Source: Vitellaria paradoxa (Eukaryota > Streptophyta > Magnoliopsida > Ericales > Sapotaceae). From it: a stretch of 64,000 nucleotides of DNA. Location of the stretch: contig CM034233.1 of assembly GCA_019916065.1 (NCBI GenBank), forward strand, positions 49,063,509-49,127,508. The letters are read 5' to 3'. How positions within the stretch are numbered: the stretch's first letter is position 1; each line of letters begins with the position of its first letter. A program made the position numbers and the translations under genes. A model generated the notes under the pieces. The model was not told where the DNA came from. It saw nothing but the letters and a program-made list of their open reading frames with translations, and made no database searches. Below are positions 32,349 to 46,954 of this stretch, piece by piece.

Positions 32349-33637
32349 CTAGCGTCTAAATCCAAAGTGGAGGGACAATGGCTCTATGAATAGTGGCACT
32401 CTCAGCCATAATATCCTCCCTAATCCGCGCTTCCCGTACGTCCATCTCAGCTTGTAAGGTCTGGAGCACCTCCTTAGTATGAAACTGTGAGCCCTCGACG
32501 AAGCTAGCTCTGAATGACTCACCTCTCTGAAGGATAGAGCATGGAATGCCAGCACCTTGTGTGAGCGTGTATCTGTGGTCGTCTCATCCGACAATGGAGT
32601 GGAATATCTCATCCCTCATCTACTCAGACTTTTTCTCCTCTTTTAGTAGCTCATTCAGACGAGAATGGAATTGAGGCTGCATAAAACAACATAAATAAAG
32701 AGAAGATAAGTAACTAAACCTTGTAATAGGTATAAGAAAAATTGCCATTGCACAAAATCAATACGTACCTCAATGGCCTAAACCTCAAGATTCTTACGAG
32801 GGCAAGTTACCAACTAAACAGCCATTCGATCTGCACACTTGCCCCATTGTTATTAGTATGTTACCATATGAATCGAAGCAAAAGCAAATTTACACATACA
32901 TACTTATATTTTGCCTCATGGTGGACTTGCATAAATTGTTAAGTCCTCTCTTTGTGCCCGGGGCCTTACATTGAACGATTCTATGAGTTTCTCTTAGACT
33001 CCCTCTATTTTAATTTTTTGGTTAATTAGTTTTTGTAAACTACACTTATAACTTTAAAATGAGTGAAAAAAAGAATACAAATTACAAACTGCTTACCTGT
33101 GCCTTCTCGCTCAACCAATAACGGACAAGCTTAGTCCATTGCTTGGGGAGGACATATAGCAGGATTTGCTGAAGGATGTCAGGCTCATCTTTATGGTCTT
33201 TTCAATAGGAATCCTTCACTTTATATTTGTAATCCTTCCATAACTTCTGGAACTTTACATATCAAATTGGCCAGAAGCCATCAGGACAAACCATCAAATT
33301 GCCCAGAAAAGGATAATTAATTTGATATTGATTAATATGTGGTGCAAACTAACTCATCATACAGTATAATTCAAAATGAAATGTGTATAAGAAGTTATTA
33401 CCTAGATCTTAGCTTAAAGGCAGTCAAAGCTCTCTACTGGGTGTGCTTCCAATCAAGCATAGTCAGGGAGAAATTAATAGGATCCTGGACCATGTGCCCT
33501 AATTGGGAAATAAGCCTATGGCCATTTGCACCAACCAGATGGAACTCGTAGGATCAAACATGACTTCCAACCACTGTCTCCCATAATTCCAGTCTTGTAA
33601 CGACTTGGATGGCCCTCTCCCAGACCTAGTGGACGAA
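32349..33637 (-). pseudogene. PF03004-type plant transposase pseudogene, copy 2
   Basis: Equivalent of 6137-7425 with the same stops and frameshifts. One substitution near 32439 changes Met to Thr in the LRWMYGKR context (LRWTYGKR in this copy). Motifs WKDYKYKVKDSY and PKQWTKLVRYWLSEKAQ are unchanged. Confidence 0.65.
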
Positions 33638-34011
33638 CTCAGAGTCATAGCATTTGTTGCAATTAAAGTTAATTAAATAGAAAGAAAAATTGTTGGCAGG
33701 AAGACAATGTCTTAAAGTAATGATTTATATTAGATGATGCAGGTTCAGACCCTGCGGGTCTCTTTGCACAAGTCGAACGCTGCCTAGTACACTTGTGGGT
33801 CCTGGTTGGATTGCGTCAAATGAACTAGACCTCGCACAAGAGAAGCCCAATAGCTCAACCTTTGTGCAAGGCTGAGATCTCCTTCTACCTTTAGAAGACA
33901 TATCTATTTACATGCTCATAAGATAGATTAATTTCATACGATAGTTGAATTTATTTGTTAAAACTCAAGTGCACATGATGATATAAAGAATCAAAATAAA
34001 ACTTGTTAGGA

Positions 34012-36463
34012 GAAAAAGTGCACAATCATTCACTGGTCATGTAAATAAATGGCATCTCCTTTGATGGTCTCCCTAACCCAGTTAACATCTTCCTCACATT
34101 GAACCACCACATCCTAGTCATGAGCTTGCTGGGCGAATGCATCAATATCTGACTCATTGCATTTGATTTGGTACAACCCTATTCTTGACACTTTAACCGC
34201 AACCTCTCAGTTAGGATTTGTTGGATCATCGACATCATAAACTTGTTCTACCATTGAGTCCACTATCTAGAGTTCACTTATTCGCTCATCCCAGTATAAC
34301 AAATGGTTAAAGTTCACCAAAGCAAATTGGTACTTATCAGGTTTACTCCCACGAGTTGGATTGACCCAGTCACACTTGAGTAACAAAAATCTTAACCCCC
34401 AACTATACACAACTTCAATAATCTAGTAGCAACTAGCGTTGATAGAAGGATAGCCAAGGCCACTATTTTGCGTTGCCTGCTTAATGTTCGATAATGGAAC
34501 CCATTGACATCACAGGTTATGTAATGTCAGGCCATCATATAGAAGCTAACTAGCTCATTTCATTGGTCAAAGTAGGATCACCTACTCTTCGTGAATTGTG
34601 TACCTGTTCATATCACGTAATGATTCAATATAGCTACATGGAAGTAATAAGACAAAACAACTATAACTGTGTGCAAACACTAAATACTTACATAATTCTT
34701 GAACCAATAATAAATGATTTGTAATGGGACTTTTGAATTTGGTTATTAATAATGCGAGATGTGTCCCATTTGAGCTCATCGATATGTGTCCTACAACACA
34801 AAACAACACGTGTAATGACCAGCATGCTAATTTAAACAGGAAATGAACAATTTACTCTTCAAGATGAAAGATGACCTATTGAGTCAACAACCCAACCGAT
34901 GGGGCATTGAACAACACAAACCAGTGAACCTGGACCCATTGGATGTTATTGAGATCAAGTGATGTGCCCTCTCCAACCAGACCTTCATCAATCCACTCTG
35001 GCTTGGTTAACTTTGTTTAGACATCGCCATTAAGATACACAGTGTAGAAATTAATGCACTCATCAATCAAATAACTCTTGGCTATGGATGCCTCTGGATA
35101 AGCTTTGTTATGCACATACCTCTTCAAAGTGTTTATGTACCTCCCAATTGAATATATCCACCTAAACTGGACAGGGCCACCAAGCAGGGCTTCACTAGTT
35201 AAGTGTATAGTTAAGTGAACCATTATGTCAAAAAATGCCAGTGTAAAAGTCTTAGCTAGACGATACAATGTCAAAGCAATCCTCTCGTGCAGACTCTTCA
35301 AATTATCTGTACAGTAAACTTTGGAATTCTAAAGAAGTTACTGACCTGACCTCAATTAATGGCCCTACCACATTCTTAGGCAAGAAATTCTTCATGGAGA
35401 TAGGCAGTAACTATTGAGTGAGAATATAGTTGTCACGACTCTTCAAACCTTGTAAAGTCCTCTCTTTCATGTTCACCTATTTTGAAATATTTGAATAATA
35501 CCCGTCAGGCACTTTGACACCCTTCAGGATAGTGAGGAAAGCATCATTCTCATCTTTACTCATTGTGTACTATGTAAGGGGGTATGTATGCCTTGTTGGA
35601 CTCACTTAACTGCAAGTGCAACAACGTTCTCAGCCCCATCTCCTATAAATCACAACAAGCATTGTCATTTGACTTCTCTTTAACACTAAGAATGGCCCAT
35701 AATATATTATCACAAATGTTTTTCTTGATGTGCATATCCAAGTTGTGTCTCAGTATCTTGTCATAACTTTGGTCCCTATTCACACGAAAATAGAAGCCAG
35801 CTGGGGGGGCCAACAAATGTTGGAAATCATACACTGTCCATATTTGCTCCCACTTGATCTGTGCTAACAAATCAATCCCCAACATTATCCATGGTGTCAG
35901 ATTAAACTTTTAAGTGTCGTTAAACGATACTCTATCCCTCCTGAACCTATGCAATGGAGGTAAAAAGTATTTGTGACCCGTGTAGGCCCACTTTCTGCCA
36001 TGCTTTAGCCAGGTTGACTTCTTGCTCTAGTTATAACAAGGACATGTAAACTCTCCCTTCATGCTCCAACCAAATAAGTTAGCATACACGAGAAAGTCAT
36101 TGATTATCCACAGTAATACTACCCGAAGTCTAAACATTTCATTCCAAGTAGAGTCAAATGTCATCGCACCCTCGATCCATAATTCATTTAGCTCTTTAAT
36201 CAAAGGCTGCATACACACATCAATCTTATCCCCTAGTCCTCCCGATTTGTCAGTCGGTGTCTATAGGATCTAGAAAGGTTGCTTCATACACAGATAGGCA
36301 AAAGGTTATAGGGAACCAATACCACTAGCCAAATATTGTGATTTGCCCCAATTATAGACCTAAATGGACTAAAACCATTTACAGCTAAGCTAAGTCACAC
36401 ATCGCGACTACCAATAGCAAATTCTAGGTGCCTCCAATCGAAATCCTTCCACATCGAGGAGTT
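34012..36463 (-). pseudogene. TNP2-type transposase pseudogene C-terminal part, copy 2
   Basis: Equivalent of 7800-10251. The blocks MQPLIKELNELWIEG (36027-36218), RHNLDMHIKKNICDNI (35643-35885), FFDIMVHLTIHLTSEA (35017-35301) and the DUF4216-like FALVNFNHLLYW segment are unchanged, and no new stop was noticed. Confidence 0.85.
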
Positions 36464-38368
36464 TGTTGGATAGGTTAACTTTTCGTTGATTAGTATGTAT
36501 TATTGTATAATTTTATATCTATTGAGCATGCTAATTATGCAATTCTGCTTGTTATTGGTGAGGTTTTAGCTTAATTATCTCATTTCCATGCACTCTTGTT
36601 ATTCGTGTATTTTAGGTGATATGATTTGGTATTTTAGCTTGAAATAACACTAAGAGTGCAAGTGAGGAGGAGCCAAAGCAAGTCAAAGTAAGGAAGTGCA
36701 AGAACATGCTTTGATGTCTTTTGGGGCATTTAGCCGAACACTTGGCACACATGGAGAAAATAGCTTGAAGAAAAAAAGGCCGACATGCCCAATGACTTTC
36801 AAGACTTCCTCAATGTCCCAAGTGCCATCCCAAGGAATAGAATCAGATACCATGGCTGCCAAGGAGAAGGAGACGGTCCGAAGTTCAAGATGGTTGAAGT
36901 GGTGTGTAGCTGAAGTTCTAGCTTGACAACCTGTCAGTATTTGACCATATCTTTTCACTCACAATTTTGATTGACTTGATTCTTTTTGCGTTGGAACAAA
37001 GACTCGAAGAGCTACAACTTTCATGTCTTAGCCGAAGCCTGAATCAATCGTCTTCGAGGCCAAAATCGCGTTAGAAGTTGAGGACATAAAGTTGTCAGAA
37101 GAAAGAGACGACTTTACGTAGAATTTGGGGAATCAAGTATCTATGGTTCGGACCCCCACCAAAATGGTCCAGACCATAGTGAGCTTGTTTGGCTGAAATT
37201 GTGGAGAGGACCATTCTGTGGTCCGGACCCCCTTCCAGACGGTCCAGACCATAGTAGCCAAGCATGCGCGGGATTAATTCTCACCTTTAAGGGTTTCTTT
37301 ACAACCCTTTTATAAACCTTGTAAACGGTTGAACTAGGAGAACTTCTTTTTTCATATTTTTTAGATACTTTGAGAGTTTTAGAATAGTTTTTTAGGGAGT
37401 TTCAATTATTCGCGTTGTTTAAGGAGATGTTCGATGCTGGATTATTCATTGTTGCAGTAGTTATTCATTATTTTCTTTCAAAATAATTTTCCATGTAAGT
37501 TTGATTTCGTTTCGCTCCGTAATAATATGTTTTGTTTGTTCAATTAATAGATCGATTGATTACGTGCATGTTTATTGCTTTCATTTCGTTTAAAATAATG
37601 CTAGCATAAAACCCTAGTTCTTGATTCAACGAATCAAGGAAGGGTAGTTCACGAAAACACTATGGGATGCTCGTAGGCCCTTCGCATGAGTTACGAAAGC
37701 TCATGTGTAAGAATCTACTATTTTTTTAAACCTATTTTAACTTGTTTCGAAAACATTCGAAAACGAAAACCTTTAACCATATTCGCTGAAATCACTGGTA
37801 TGAGTTTTCGATTAGAATCGTTTAAATATTTTTGGACAAATTAAAAAGAGAATTTAAGTTCACTTCTGATTTCGTTTGTTTGAAAAACTTTCAAAAACAA
37901 AAGTTTTTAACCATATTCATTTGAAATCACTGGTACTAACTTTTGGATTTAAAATATTCTCAATATTTTTGAACAAACTCTTAACTCGGATTTGAACCCA
38001 CATATCCCATTGTGAAGTAGTGAACTACCTGGATTTGAAAGTTGAATTAAGAACCTCTTTAACATCATGTTTGTTATTTAATTTAATTTATGAGTTAATC
38101 AAATTGCTTTAAATTTTAATTTTATTACATTTTAATTTAATATCACAATTCCTTCATTCCATCATTCTCAACCCAACCATTCTCAGATATCCTATAAATC
38201 CAAAATTAGTTTAAAGTAATTTAGGTTCACCTACTAACTAAGAGAACAAGTCTAGAGCTTTTAACAAAGCCCTCCCTGTGGATTTGACCTAGGACTCACC
38301 GAGTTTAAAAGTACGACTGCCCTTTTGCACTTGAGAGGTAGAACCCAAACATATTTTAGGGTCGGTCA
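36464..38368 (+). mobile_element. Solo LTR inside TNP2, copy 2
   Basis: Equivalent of 10252-12156. Differences include A-to-G near 36666, A-to-G near 37290 and a CpG-to-TpG change near 37565. The two GGTCCGGACC-type hairpins (37144-37254) and the 134-base subrepeats are preserved. Confidence 0.7.
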
Positions 38369-39272
38369 TCCGTCCTCCCTGCTGCTCCTGGTATGCCATC
38401 TCATCAGTTTAGAAATCTTAGACAACATGAAAAGCCTCTTCAACCTTAGCTTAAGTGGAAAATACCATACTTGCTTTACAGTCACGAGCTTACCATAGTT
38501 TAAAACACCTGAATTATTTTGATGATTTAGGCCATCCCCGACGTCCTTCCACCTCAAAGTCATACATACAGTGCACGTATCGAGGTGGGCATTCTCATTT
38601 TGAAACAACATATAACTATTTGAACATGCATCCAGAGTCTTGTATGTGAAGCCTAGATTTTCAGTTAGCTTGCGAGTCTAGTAGTAAAAATCAACAAGCT
38701 TTACATCCAAGGGTAGAACTTTCTGTAGTAACAGCAGTAGCATGTCGAAAGACGTGTTTGACCATTGATTCAATACCTTCAAATGTAATAACTCGATAAT
38801 GAATGACTGTTTACTGAAATCCTTACATCTGAGATATAATTCTATCTGCGCATCATCAAGAATTTCAAAATATCTCAAGGTTTCTTCATCTACACCTGAG
38901 CAAGGATTACTCCCACCTACACCTTTTATATCACAACTTGGGTTTTTCGATGCCAACCTACACATGATATCAACTAGCATTACGAGCATTGGATTAGTCT
39001 CTGTACCCTCAGCCTCTATCTCAACTATCTCTTCCTGACGAGAGGAAACATACTTTTCCTCGTGGAGAGTCCAATACTTGTACTGTTTCAGGAACCTATT
39101 GCAAATCAAATGCTCCTGAGGAGGATCTCAACTCTAGTAACACCAATTCACACATTTTATATAAGGATAACTGATGTATCCGCTATCAAACCCATCGGTG
39201 AAGGAGATGAACTGGTTGTTCCCCTCCATATATTCTGTAAACATCCTGTTTCGCAAATCAATCCAACTATTG
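38369..39272 (-). pseudogene. TNP2-type transposase pseudogene N-terminal part, copy 2
   Basis: Equivalent of 12157-13060. The translated blocks at 38366-38611 and 38678-39109 are the same as in copy 1, including DTCTVC, MRWH and DEETLRYFEILDDAQIELY. Confidence 0.85.
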
Positions 39273-39342
39273 CCATCTCATTAACTATTTCTGTGGAGTC
39301 TCGAAATGAAGAGATACAATTAGCCTAGGGGATCGTGAATTA

Positions 39343-40331
39343 TGTGAGTCACCTAGTTTTAAATTCTTCTTTTCACTATGAGGTGGTTGGTCCTATCCTA
39401 TTTTGAGAATGCATGATCCAACTTACACTCAACAACTTGATGCCTTTATCCCATGGTTAGACAAAATTTTGGCAACATATCAACGTGGCTCTCCAAGTAC
39501 ACGACGTAGAAACGACACTAGCCATATTCTGTGTATGCACCAGGAGGATGTCAATCAAAACTCCATCTAACATCGGACATTACATGAGTTATTGGGGACA
39601 AGATGGATAATTGCATTCCTATACTGTCTGAACTGGACAATTCAAGAATCACGTACACCAATCCCCAAGTGTGCATCACAAGAGCAACGAATCTAGTCAA
39701 AGACCTAATCCATCACCTAAAGATGACCAAACAAGTGAATACAAAATTCTCGAGCGAGCCTAAGTTTCACTAGTGCATACAAATAAATAAAGTAAAGTAC
39801 TTCTAAGTTTCTCTTTCTTTTCTAATTTGTTTCTATGTTCGATTTCTTTCATTGATTTATTGACTATCTAATGGATTGAATTTGGATTTGGATTAGGATT
39901 AGGCCCAAGCAATGTATTGGACTGGATTGTACCCCCCAAGTAATAAAAATATTGGATTGGATTGGATCAGATTGTTATTTAACTATTTGGTTTTAATTTG
40001 GATTTAGATCGGCCCAAGTAATAAATATTAGATTAGATTAGGCCAAAGTAAGAAATGGATTGGATTGAATTGGGCCAAACTAATGTTCGACTGACTTTGG
40101 ATTGGATTAAAAGTAATTTAATTCAATAAATATTAAATATTAAATCTACTTTAATTACTCAAATTTATTAAAAGATTGAATAAAGGATATTTAATATTTA
40201 TTTTATTAATGTTATATTTCATATTGAGAACTTACACTCCATATCTTCTCTTGATGCTGCCAAGACTACCGTATCTCCTTTAGATGCGGACGACCCACCA
40301 TGGCGGCATTTAGAGGGGATACGAAAGTGCA
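39343..40331. other. Unassigned sequence and TTGGATTGG repeats, copy 2
   Basis: Equivalent of 13131-14119, including the GGATTGGATT/GGCCCAAG block at about 39873-40127. Nothing further is recognised. Confidence 0.4.
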
Positions 40332-41392
40332 AATTCAATACTACTACAAAAATTTAATTATATTATTTATTAAAATAATTTTGTAAAATGCATTACATAT
40401 TAATTAAAAAATTATATTTCATATTAATTAAAATAATTGTTGATTTCGTGCTAAATTAATTCATTTACTTAATTAGTTATTAATTTGACTAATGATATTA
40501 AATTAGTTCAATTAAATTTGATTATTTAATTATATTGTTTATTAAAATTAATTTAATTAATAAATATAGAATATATTAAATATAATTTAATTATATTATT
40601 AATTAAAAATAATTGAATAAATTATCTTTGATATTAATTTAACTAGTCTACTTACATTATTTCTTAAAATTATCTTAATAAATAATATTTCCTATTATTT
40701 TAACTATATTATTAAATAATTTTGTAAAATATATTTCATATTACTTAAATTAATTTTATATTTCATATTATTGTAATTAATTATTAATTTATATAACAAA
40801 TTAAATTACTTAAGTAGTTATCAGTGTCACAACTATATAATTAACCTAGTCATATTAATTTAACTAATTTAAATATATTATCTACTAAAATATTTTCATA
40901 AAAAATATTTCATATTAATTAAATTATTTTAATCTTTAATATTTAATGTAATTCATTTAATTTATTAATTATTAATTTGGTTAATGATATTAAATTATTT
41001 AAATAAAATTACATTCTTTAATTACACTATTTATTAAAATTAACTTAATTAAATAATTATAAAATATAGTTTTAATTATATTATTTATTAAAATAATTTA
41101 ATAAAATATTCATCAAATTAATTTAACTAATCTAGTTACATTATTTCTTAAAATTGTTTTAAATATACTATTTCATATTATTTTAATTATATTATTATTA
41201 AAATAATTTAGTAAAATATATTTTACATTAACTAAAGTAATTTCATTTCTCATATTATTTTAATTAATTTAATTAACAATTAAATTACTTAATTAGTTAT
41301 TAGTGTCACAACTGTATAATTAACCCTGTCAATTAATTAATAATTTCATTATGTAATTTAACTAATTAATTACTTTAATTTCTAGAACTTGG
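40332..41392. repeat. AT-rich tandem repeats, copy 2
   Basis: Equivalent of 14120-15180, with a T-to-C change near 41243. Internal units remain in the same order. Confidence 0.6.
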
Positions 41393-42084
41393 TTGAAATT
41401 TTAGGATTGAGTGTCTAATTAAATCCCTAGCTAACATGCCAATAATCAATGTATAAAAATCAGAAGTAGCCCGAAATTTTCAATTAAAAAAATAACATAT
41501 CAAATTTTCAACAAAACAGCAAAGCAAATAACCAACGGAGCAAAAATAATAAATCAGAAATAACCCCAAAAACTCAACAATACCATATTCAACATATTTA
41601 CAAAAGAACCTAATAAAACAAAAACCCAACAACAACAACATATTCAACATATTTACTTAACAACATATGCAACAAAGTTAAAAAAATACAGTTCAATATT
41701 ATTACAAAAAACAAAAATATACCTAGGCAGTTTGCAAAAAAAATCTAATAACATACTCCACATTCTTTTCAACAATAAAACAAAAAAAAAATGACACAAA
41801 AGCCAACAATTACAAAGAGTAAAAAAAAAAAAAGAAAAACAATATACACAAAGGGCAGTTTGCTAAAAAAATCCAAAAAAAAAAAAAAAATCCCAACATT
41901 CTTTGATTCACACATGCATGGCATTTGCAACAATTAAAAAAAAAAGAAAAAGTGCATGCACATGCCTAAATCTATCGACAGATTTGAGTGAAAATATTTA
42001 AATAGGTACCTTCAACACTCTCATTTGGGTAGAAAATCAAAAACAAAAACAAACAAATTAGTTATATACATATATAACTTTGCT

Positions 42085-42088
<4 letters not shown>
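41393..42088. other. A-rich unassigned sequence, copy 2
   Basis: Equivalent of 15181-15881. It is shorter by several bases because of three poly(A) length differences. Confidence 0.4.

Positions 42089-42146
<58 letters not shown>
42089..42146 (+). repeat. (GA)n microsatellite, copy 2
   Basis: Equivalent of 15882-15937, two bases longer. Confidence 0.95.
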
Positions 42147-42159
42147 AACCGGCGACAGC

Positions 42160-42344
42160 AATTGCCGAAAATCTTGTTTGATTTTGTTTCAAATCAATTC
42201 TTGAACTTAGGAATAGAAAATCTTAAACTTAGAAACTGAAACTTAGGTTCCCTGTGGATTCGACCTCAGACTCACCGAGTTAAAACTACACTGCACATCA
42301 TTGCACTTGGGGGTTAGTTTAGACGCATATTCTAGAAGCGGTCA
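42160..42344 (+). mobile_element. 5' LTR fragment, copy 2
   Basis: Equivalent of 15951-16135, no difference noticed. It is followed by the tRNA-Asp primer site at 42351-42368, which is unchanged. Confidence 0.85.
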
Positions 42345-42350
42345 AGCTTT

Positions 42351-42368
42351 TGGCGCCGTTGCCGAGGA
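42351..42368 (+). other. Primer-binding site (tRNA-Asp), copy 2
   Basis: TGGCGCCGTTGCCGAGGA, same as at 16142, with 17 of 18 positions matching the tRNA-Asp complement. Confidence 0.85.
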
Positions 42369-42607
42369 GCCAAATTTTAGTTTTTAGGTTATTTTTATTT
42401 TAAGTTAATTCCTTATTCCATATATAAAATAATAATAATAATAATAAATAAAAATAAATAAATATATATATATAGAGAAAACTCCAAATTAGGAATTTTT
42501 AAACTCCCTAAACCCAGAATAGTGTTCTGTGGCCCCAACCGTCAATCCCCTGGTCCGGACCATAGTGAGCTTTTCCAGACACTATTCCTAGCTTATGAAT
42601 AGTTGGA

Positions 42608-43978
42608 TTCGAGGGGAAGATGGTAGATTACAGCACCCTGAACCCTTGGCTTTTCCTTTAGAATTTGAATCTAATTTAGAACAAATTCAAAACCTTAGAA
42701 TTCCTATTCCACCTTTAGAAATGGCTGAAGAATAAGCTGTTGCTGTTAGGCGATCCATGAGGGATATCCTGCAGCAAAATAGGCATACTCCTGAATCCTA
42801 TATAGTTTAGCCTGAAAACCAAGCTTTCCACTTTAAACCGAGAATGATACAACTATTACCTACCTTCCATGGTATGGATTCTGAAAATCCATATTATCAC
42901 TTAACACGGTTTAGGAGCATTTGTGTCACTATTAAGGATCAGGGATGCCTAATAGAATTAGTTTTTCTTAAGATTTTTCCATTCTCGTTGCAAGATAAGG
43001 CTGCTAATGGTTTGAATTCTTACCATCGAATTCCATTTGCACATGGGATGAAATGCAAGGAAAATTTTTCTTAAATATTTTCCCTCCTAATAGAACTGAT
43101 GCAATTCAGCATCAAATTTTGAATTTTGCTCCACAACATGGTGAGACATTCTATCAAAGTTGGGAGAGGTTCAAAACTCTCTTACATTCCTATTTTCATC
43201 ATGGATTTGAAATTTGGCATCTTGCTAGTATCTTTTATGGATCACTGATGCCACAATTGAAACAATTTGTGGAGACAATGTGTAATGAGCAATTCTATGA
43301 TAAAACATCTGAGGAAGCTTACTATTATTTTGAATTTTTAGCTGAGAATGCACAAACCTGGGATACCAGGGGATCTCTCAATACTCAAACTACTAGTGGC
43401 ACCTCCATTCGAGGTTTGCACTAATTAAATGAAACCGATGATTTTAAGGCAAGGCTAGCAACACTCACACGAGAGATTGAGACCCTAAAAATTAAAAAGG
43501 ATGCACATACCACTAAGGAACCTATAGCAAATGTCTATTGTATAGTGTGTGATAATCAAGCTCATAGGATAGACGACTGTCTTAGTATCCCTATCTGTAG
43601 AGAGGTTATGCAAGGTCAACCATCTGGTGAACTTCCCATCCATGCGGTGAATCAATACCAACCTCCATATCGTGGATAAAATTTAGGGGGAAATCCTTAT
43701 TCTGAGACATATAATCCAGCTGTGAGGAACCATCCAAAATTTAATTGGAGAAACAAATGAGCTCAAATACCTCAAGCTTATCATGCTCCACCTTCTCCAA
43801 TAACCATGTTCTAGTCACTAGTTTAGGATTGCCTCAGAATGCAGGACCCTCACATAATCCATATATCCCTCCAAATAAGAGATCCACAAAAGAAACACTT
43901 CAACAGTTCATGAATACTCAATCCACACTTTGGGCTCAAAATAATAGAACTTTGGACGACATCAAGGGTCAATTGACA
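42608..43978 (+). pseudogene. Athila-like gag pseudogene, copy 2
   Basis: Equivalent of 16400-17770. The translated segments at 42844-43074, 43053-43424 and 43745-43999 are the same, and the CCHC knuckle is at about 43540-43581. It is interrupted at 43978 by the CACTA insertion. Confidence 0.85.
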
Positions 43979-46016
43979 CACTACTACAAAAATGCATAAA
44001 CATCACAACTTTTAAGCGTGATGTTTCACTTTTTATCTCAGTCACAAAAGCGTGATTGATCCAGGTGAGATTGTAAGTCACCTCTTTTTTATCACAGTTT
44101 ACAACCGTGATCGAAAACTTACAATAATCACACACTAAAAGCGTGATCTTTATGGTAAAAACTGAGATGAAAAGAAATTTCGTGTGATCTTTTATGTATT
44201 TTGATCTCACTTTTTCTGAAAAATCGTGATCAAATATAAACAAATAATCATGCTGAAAAAATGGATTAATTTTAAAAATAATAAAAATCCACATGGCAAC
44301 CTACTATCACGCCATCATAGCACCGTTTGCCACTTATCATTATAGCTTTTTTTGTTACTGCTGAGAATCGTACCCCTACCATTCATTTGGAAGTTAGTGT
44401 AGTTGACCGCTAGTCCAACCTATCATTTATATATATATTTTGCATATTAATATATATAAACAAATTTTTATCACTTTAGGGGTTACTAAAAATAATAAAA
44501 TTATATTATTTTAAGTTTTTACAATAATTTATTATGACTTTTGTCAACCAATTAGTAGTTAAAAGTTACATTTTTCCTAATCAATTGATCAGAAAAAATG
44601 ATAAAAAATTTACTTTTATTTAATTATTTTAACTTTTTGCAACAACTTGAAATTGTAAGTAATATATAAAACAATGTGAATACTTAATAAATAATTTATG
44701 AATATCTATTATATTTAATTAAAAATAATCTCAAATATTTTTTTTATTTTCCTTTACTCTTTGTGTATAGCATATATTTAATCATAACTCACTATTTATA
44801 ATATATTTTTCTTCATTTTGTATTATATTTTTAAAAGTAATTATGTCACGTTTAGTTTTAGTTCTAGAAAATTATTATTCAAAACAAAATTTTTGAAAAC
44901 TATTTTAAAAATTGATTTGTAATACAAAAAATATTTTCAATGATTATATTCAAAAATTAGTTCTAAAAAAACAAAAAAATGAAAATTTTTATTATTTTTA
45001 TTTGTAAATTTTTATCACTTCCAACAAAATATAAAATAATGTCACTTTTAATATAAATAATATTAAAGATACACTAAATATTTATTAGATACTAAATATT
45101 AAAATATTCAACTCGTTATAAGTTATACAAATTATGAAAACTACTTCCATATATTTACTGAAAAAATAATAATTATATATTTAGCGTTATTTAAATTTGA
45201 TTTGATAAATTTAGTTTTAACATTAATTTAAAATTTTTTTGTTTATTGATCTATGATTATAGTTTTTATATCATATTCAATTAATTAAAATTAATAAATA
45301 TAAATAATATAAATAATATTAAAGATACACTAAATATTTATTAGATATTAAATATTTAATATTCACCACGTTATAAGTTATACAAATTATGAAGACTACT
45401 TCCATATATTTACTGAAAAAAATAATAATCATATATTTAGCGTTATTTAAATTTGATGTGGTAAATTTAGTTTTAACATTAATTTAAAATTTTTTTGTTT
45501 ATTGATCTATGATTATAGTTTTTATATCATATTCAATTAATTAAAATTAATAAATAAATGTTAAAATAAAGTTTACAAAATCTAATTTAAATCATATAAG
45601 ATGATAAACAAAATTATTTCAGAGAGATATAAAGAAAAAAATAACAATATTATCTCTCATTCTTTTAATTATCTTACTTTTTTTAAGATATAATTTTACT
45701 CACTTTTTGATCTCAATTTTTTTTAGAGATGTTTTCACTGATCTTTTATCTCAGTTTTTTCTAGAGATAGTTTTCACTAATTTTTTATCTCAGTTTTTTG
45801 TTGAGATAGTTTCCACTGATCTTTTATCTCGTTTTAAATACAATCACGGTTTTAACAAAAATGAGATAAAAAGTATTAAAAGTAACTTTTTATCCCAGTT
45901 TTTTAATTAGACTGAGATAAAAAGTTTAACTCACAAATCTTTATCACGCTTTTTCTAAAACCGTGATCTTTATAAATTTCTTAGTGTGAACTTTATCAAT
46001 TATTGTAGTAGTGACA
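43976..46016. mobile_element. Non-autonomous CACTA (43979-46013), copy 2
   Basis: Same ends and ACA target duplications (43976-43978 and 46014-46016). A C-to-A change near 45908 alters a right subterminal TTCGAC word to TTAGAC. The 256-base internal duplication is preserved at about 45052-45563. Confidence 0.92.
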
Positions 46017-46879
46017 CTTCTAACCCAAAATTTAACTGCACAACCAAAGGGTCAATTCCTTGCTTAACCACGTCAAAATCCTACCGCCCAAGTGAAACTA
46101 GTTGAAGGGTCTTCCAATATGCCTGGAAACATTGAACAGGTGCAAAACATAATGACGCTTAGGAATGGTAAAGTGATAGACAAAACCATTCTCCCTAAGA
46201 TGGCTGAGATTAGGGAAAAGTTAGAACCTATGTAGATGTTAGAAGATAATAAGAGGGCAAGAAAGCAATCAGTAGTCATCGAGGATGAGGAGTATAAAAA
46301 AGGAAAAAAGATGATGGTAAGGGAGAAAAAGAGAAAAAAGGGAAAGAAAATGGAAGAGAACATGTGATAGTACCTAGGGAATATGTTCCTAAGGCACCAT
46401 TCTCCCAAAGGTTTCGGAAAGCAAAGAGAGAAGCCTAAGCAGCTAAATTGCTGGAGGTCTTTAAACAAGTAAAAATTAACATACCTCTCTTAGATGCAAT
46501 TAAGCAAATTCCTGTATATGCAAAATTTTTGAAAGAGTTATGCACTATAAAAAGAGGATTGAATGTAAAAGAAAAGGCATTCCTAATCGAACAAGCAAGT
46601 ACTATCCCTCAATGTCGAACATCTCCAAAATACAAGGACCCTGGATGTCCTAGAGGTGAGTTCTTTATTAGTCGAGCCCTTCTTGACTTAGGAGCTAGCA
46701 TGAATTTGCTTCCTTATTTAGTGCATGAACAACTGGGTTTGGGAGAAAGAAAACCTACCCGTGTGACTTTGCAGCTTGTTGATAAATCGATTAAAGTTCC
46801 GTGGGGGATAGTTGAAGATGTACTAGTGCAAGTGGAAAATTTCTATTTCCCTGTGGATTTTATAATCCTTGACACATAG
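46014..46879 (+). pseudogene. Athila-like gag end and protease, copy 2
   Basis: Equivalent of 19806-20671. The open stretch 46448-46879 encodes the same 143 residues, including ALLDLGASMNLLPY. Confidence 0.85.
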
Positions 46880-46954
46880 CCACTCACCAGTTTATCAGCA
46901 CCAAATCTGATACTTATAATTCTTGGATGTCCATTCTTAGCAACCTCAAATGCT

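Larger units (their letters stand above)
31526..39342 (-). mobile_element. Degenerate CACTA element, copy 2
   Basis: Starts CACTACTAGAAAAGGGAGC at 31526. Layout is identical to 5314-13130: PF03004-type frame, TNP2 C-terminal part, solo LTR, TNP2 N-terminal part. The right limit is again uncertain. Confidence 0.75.
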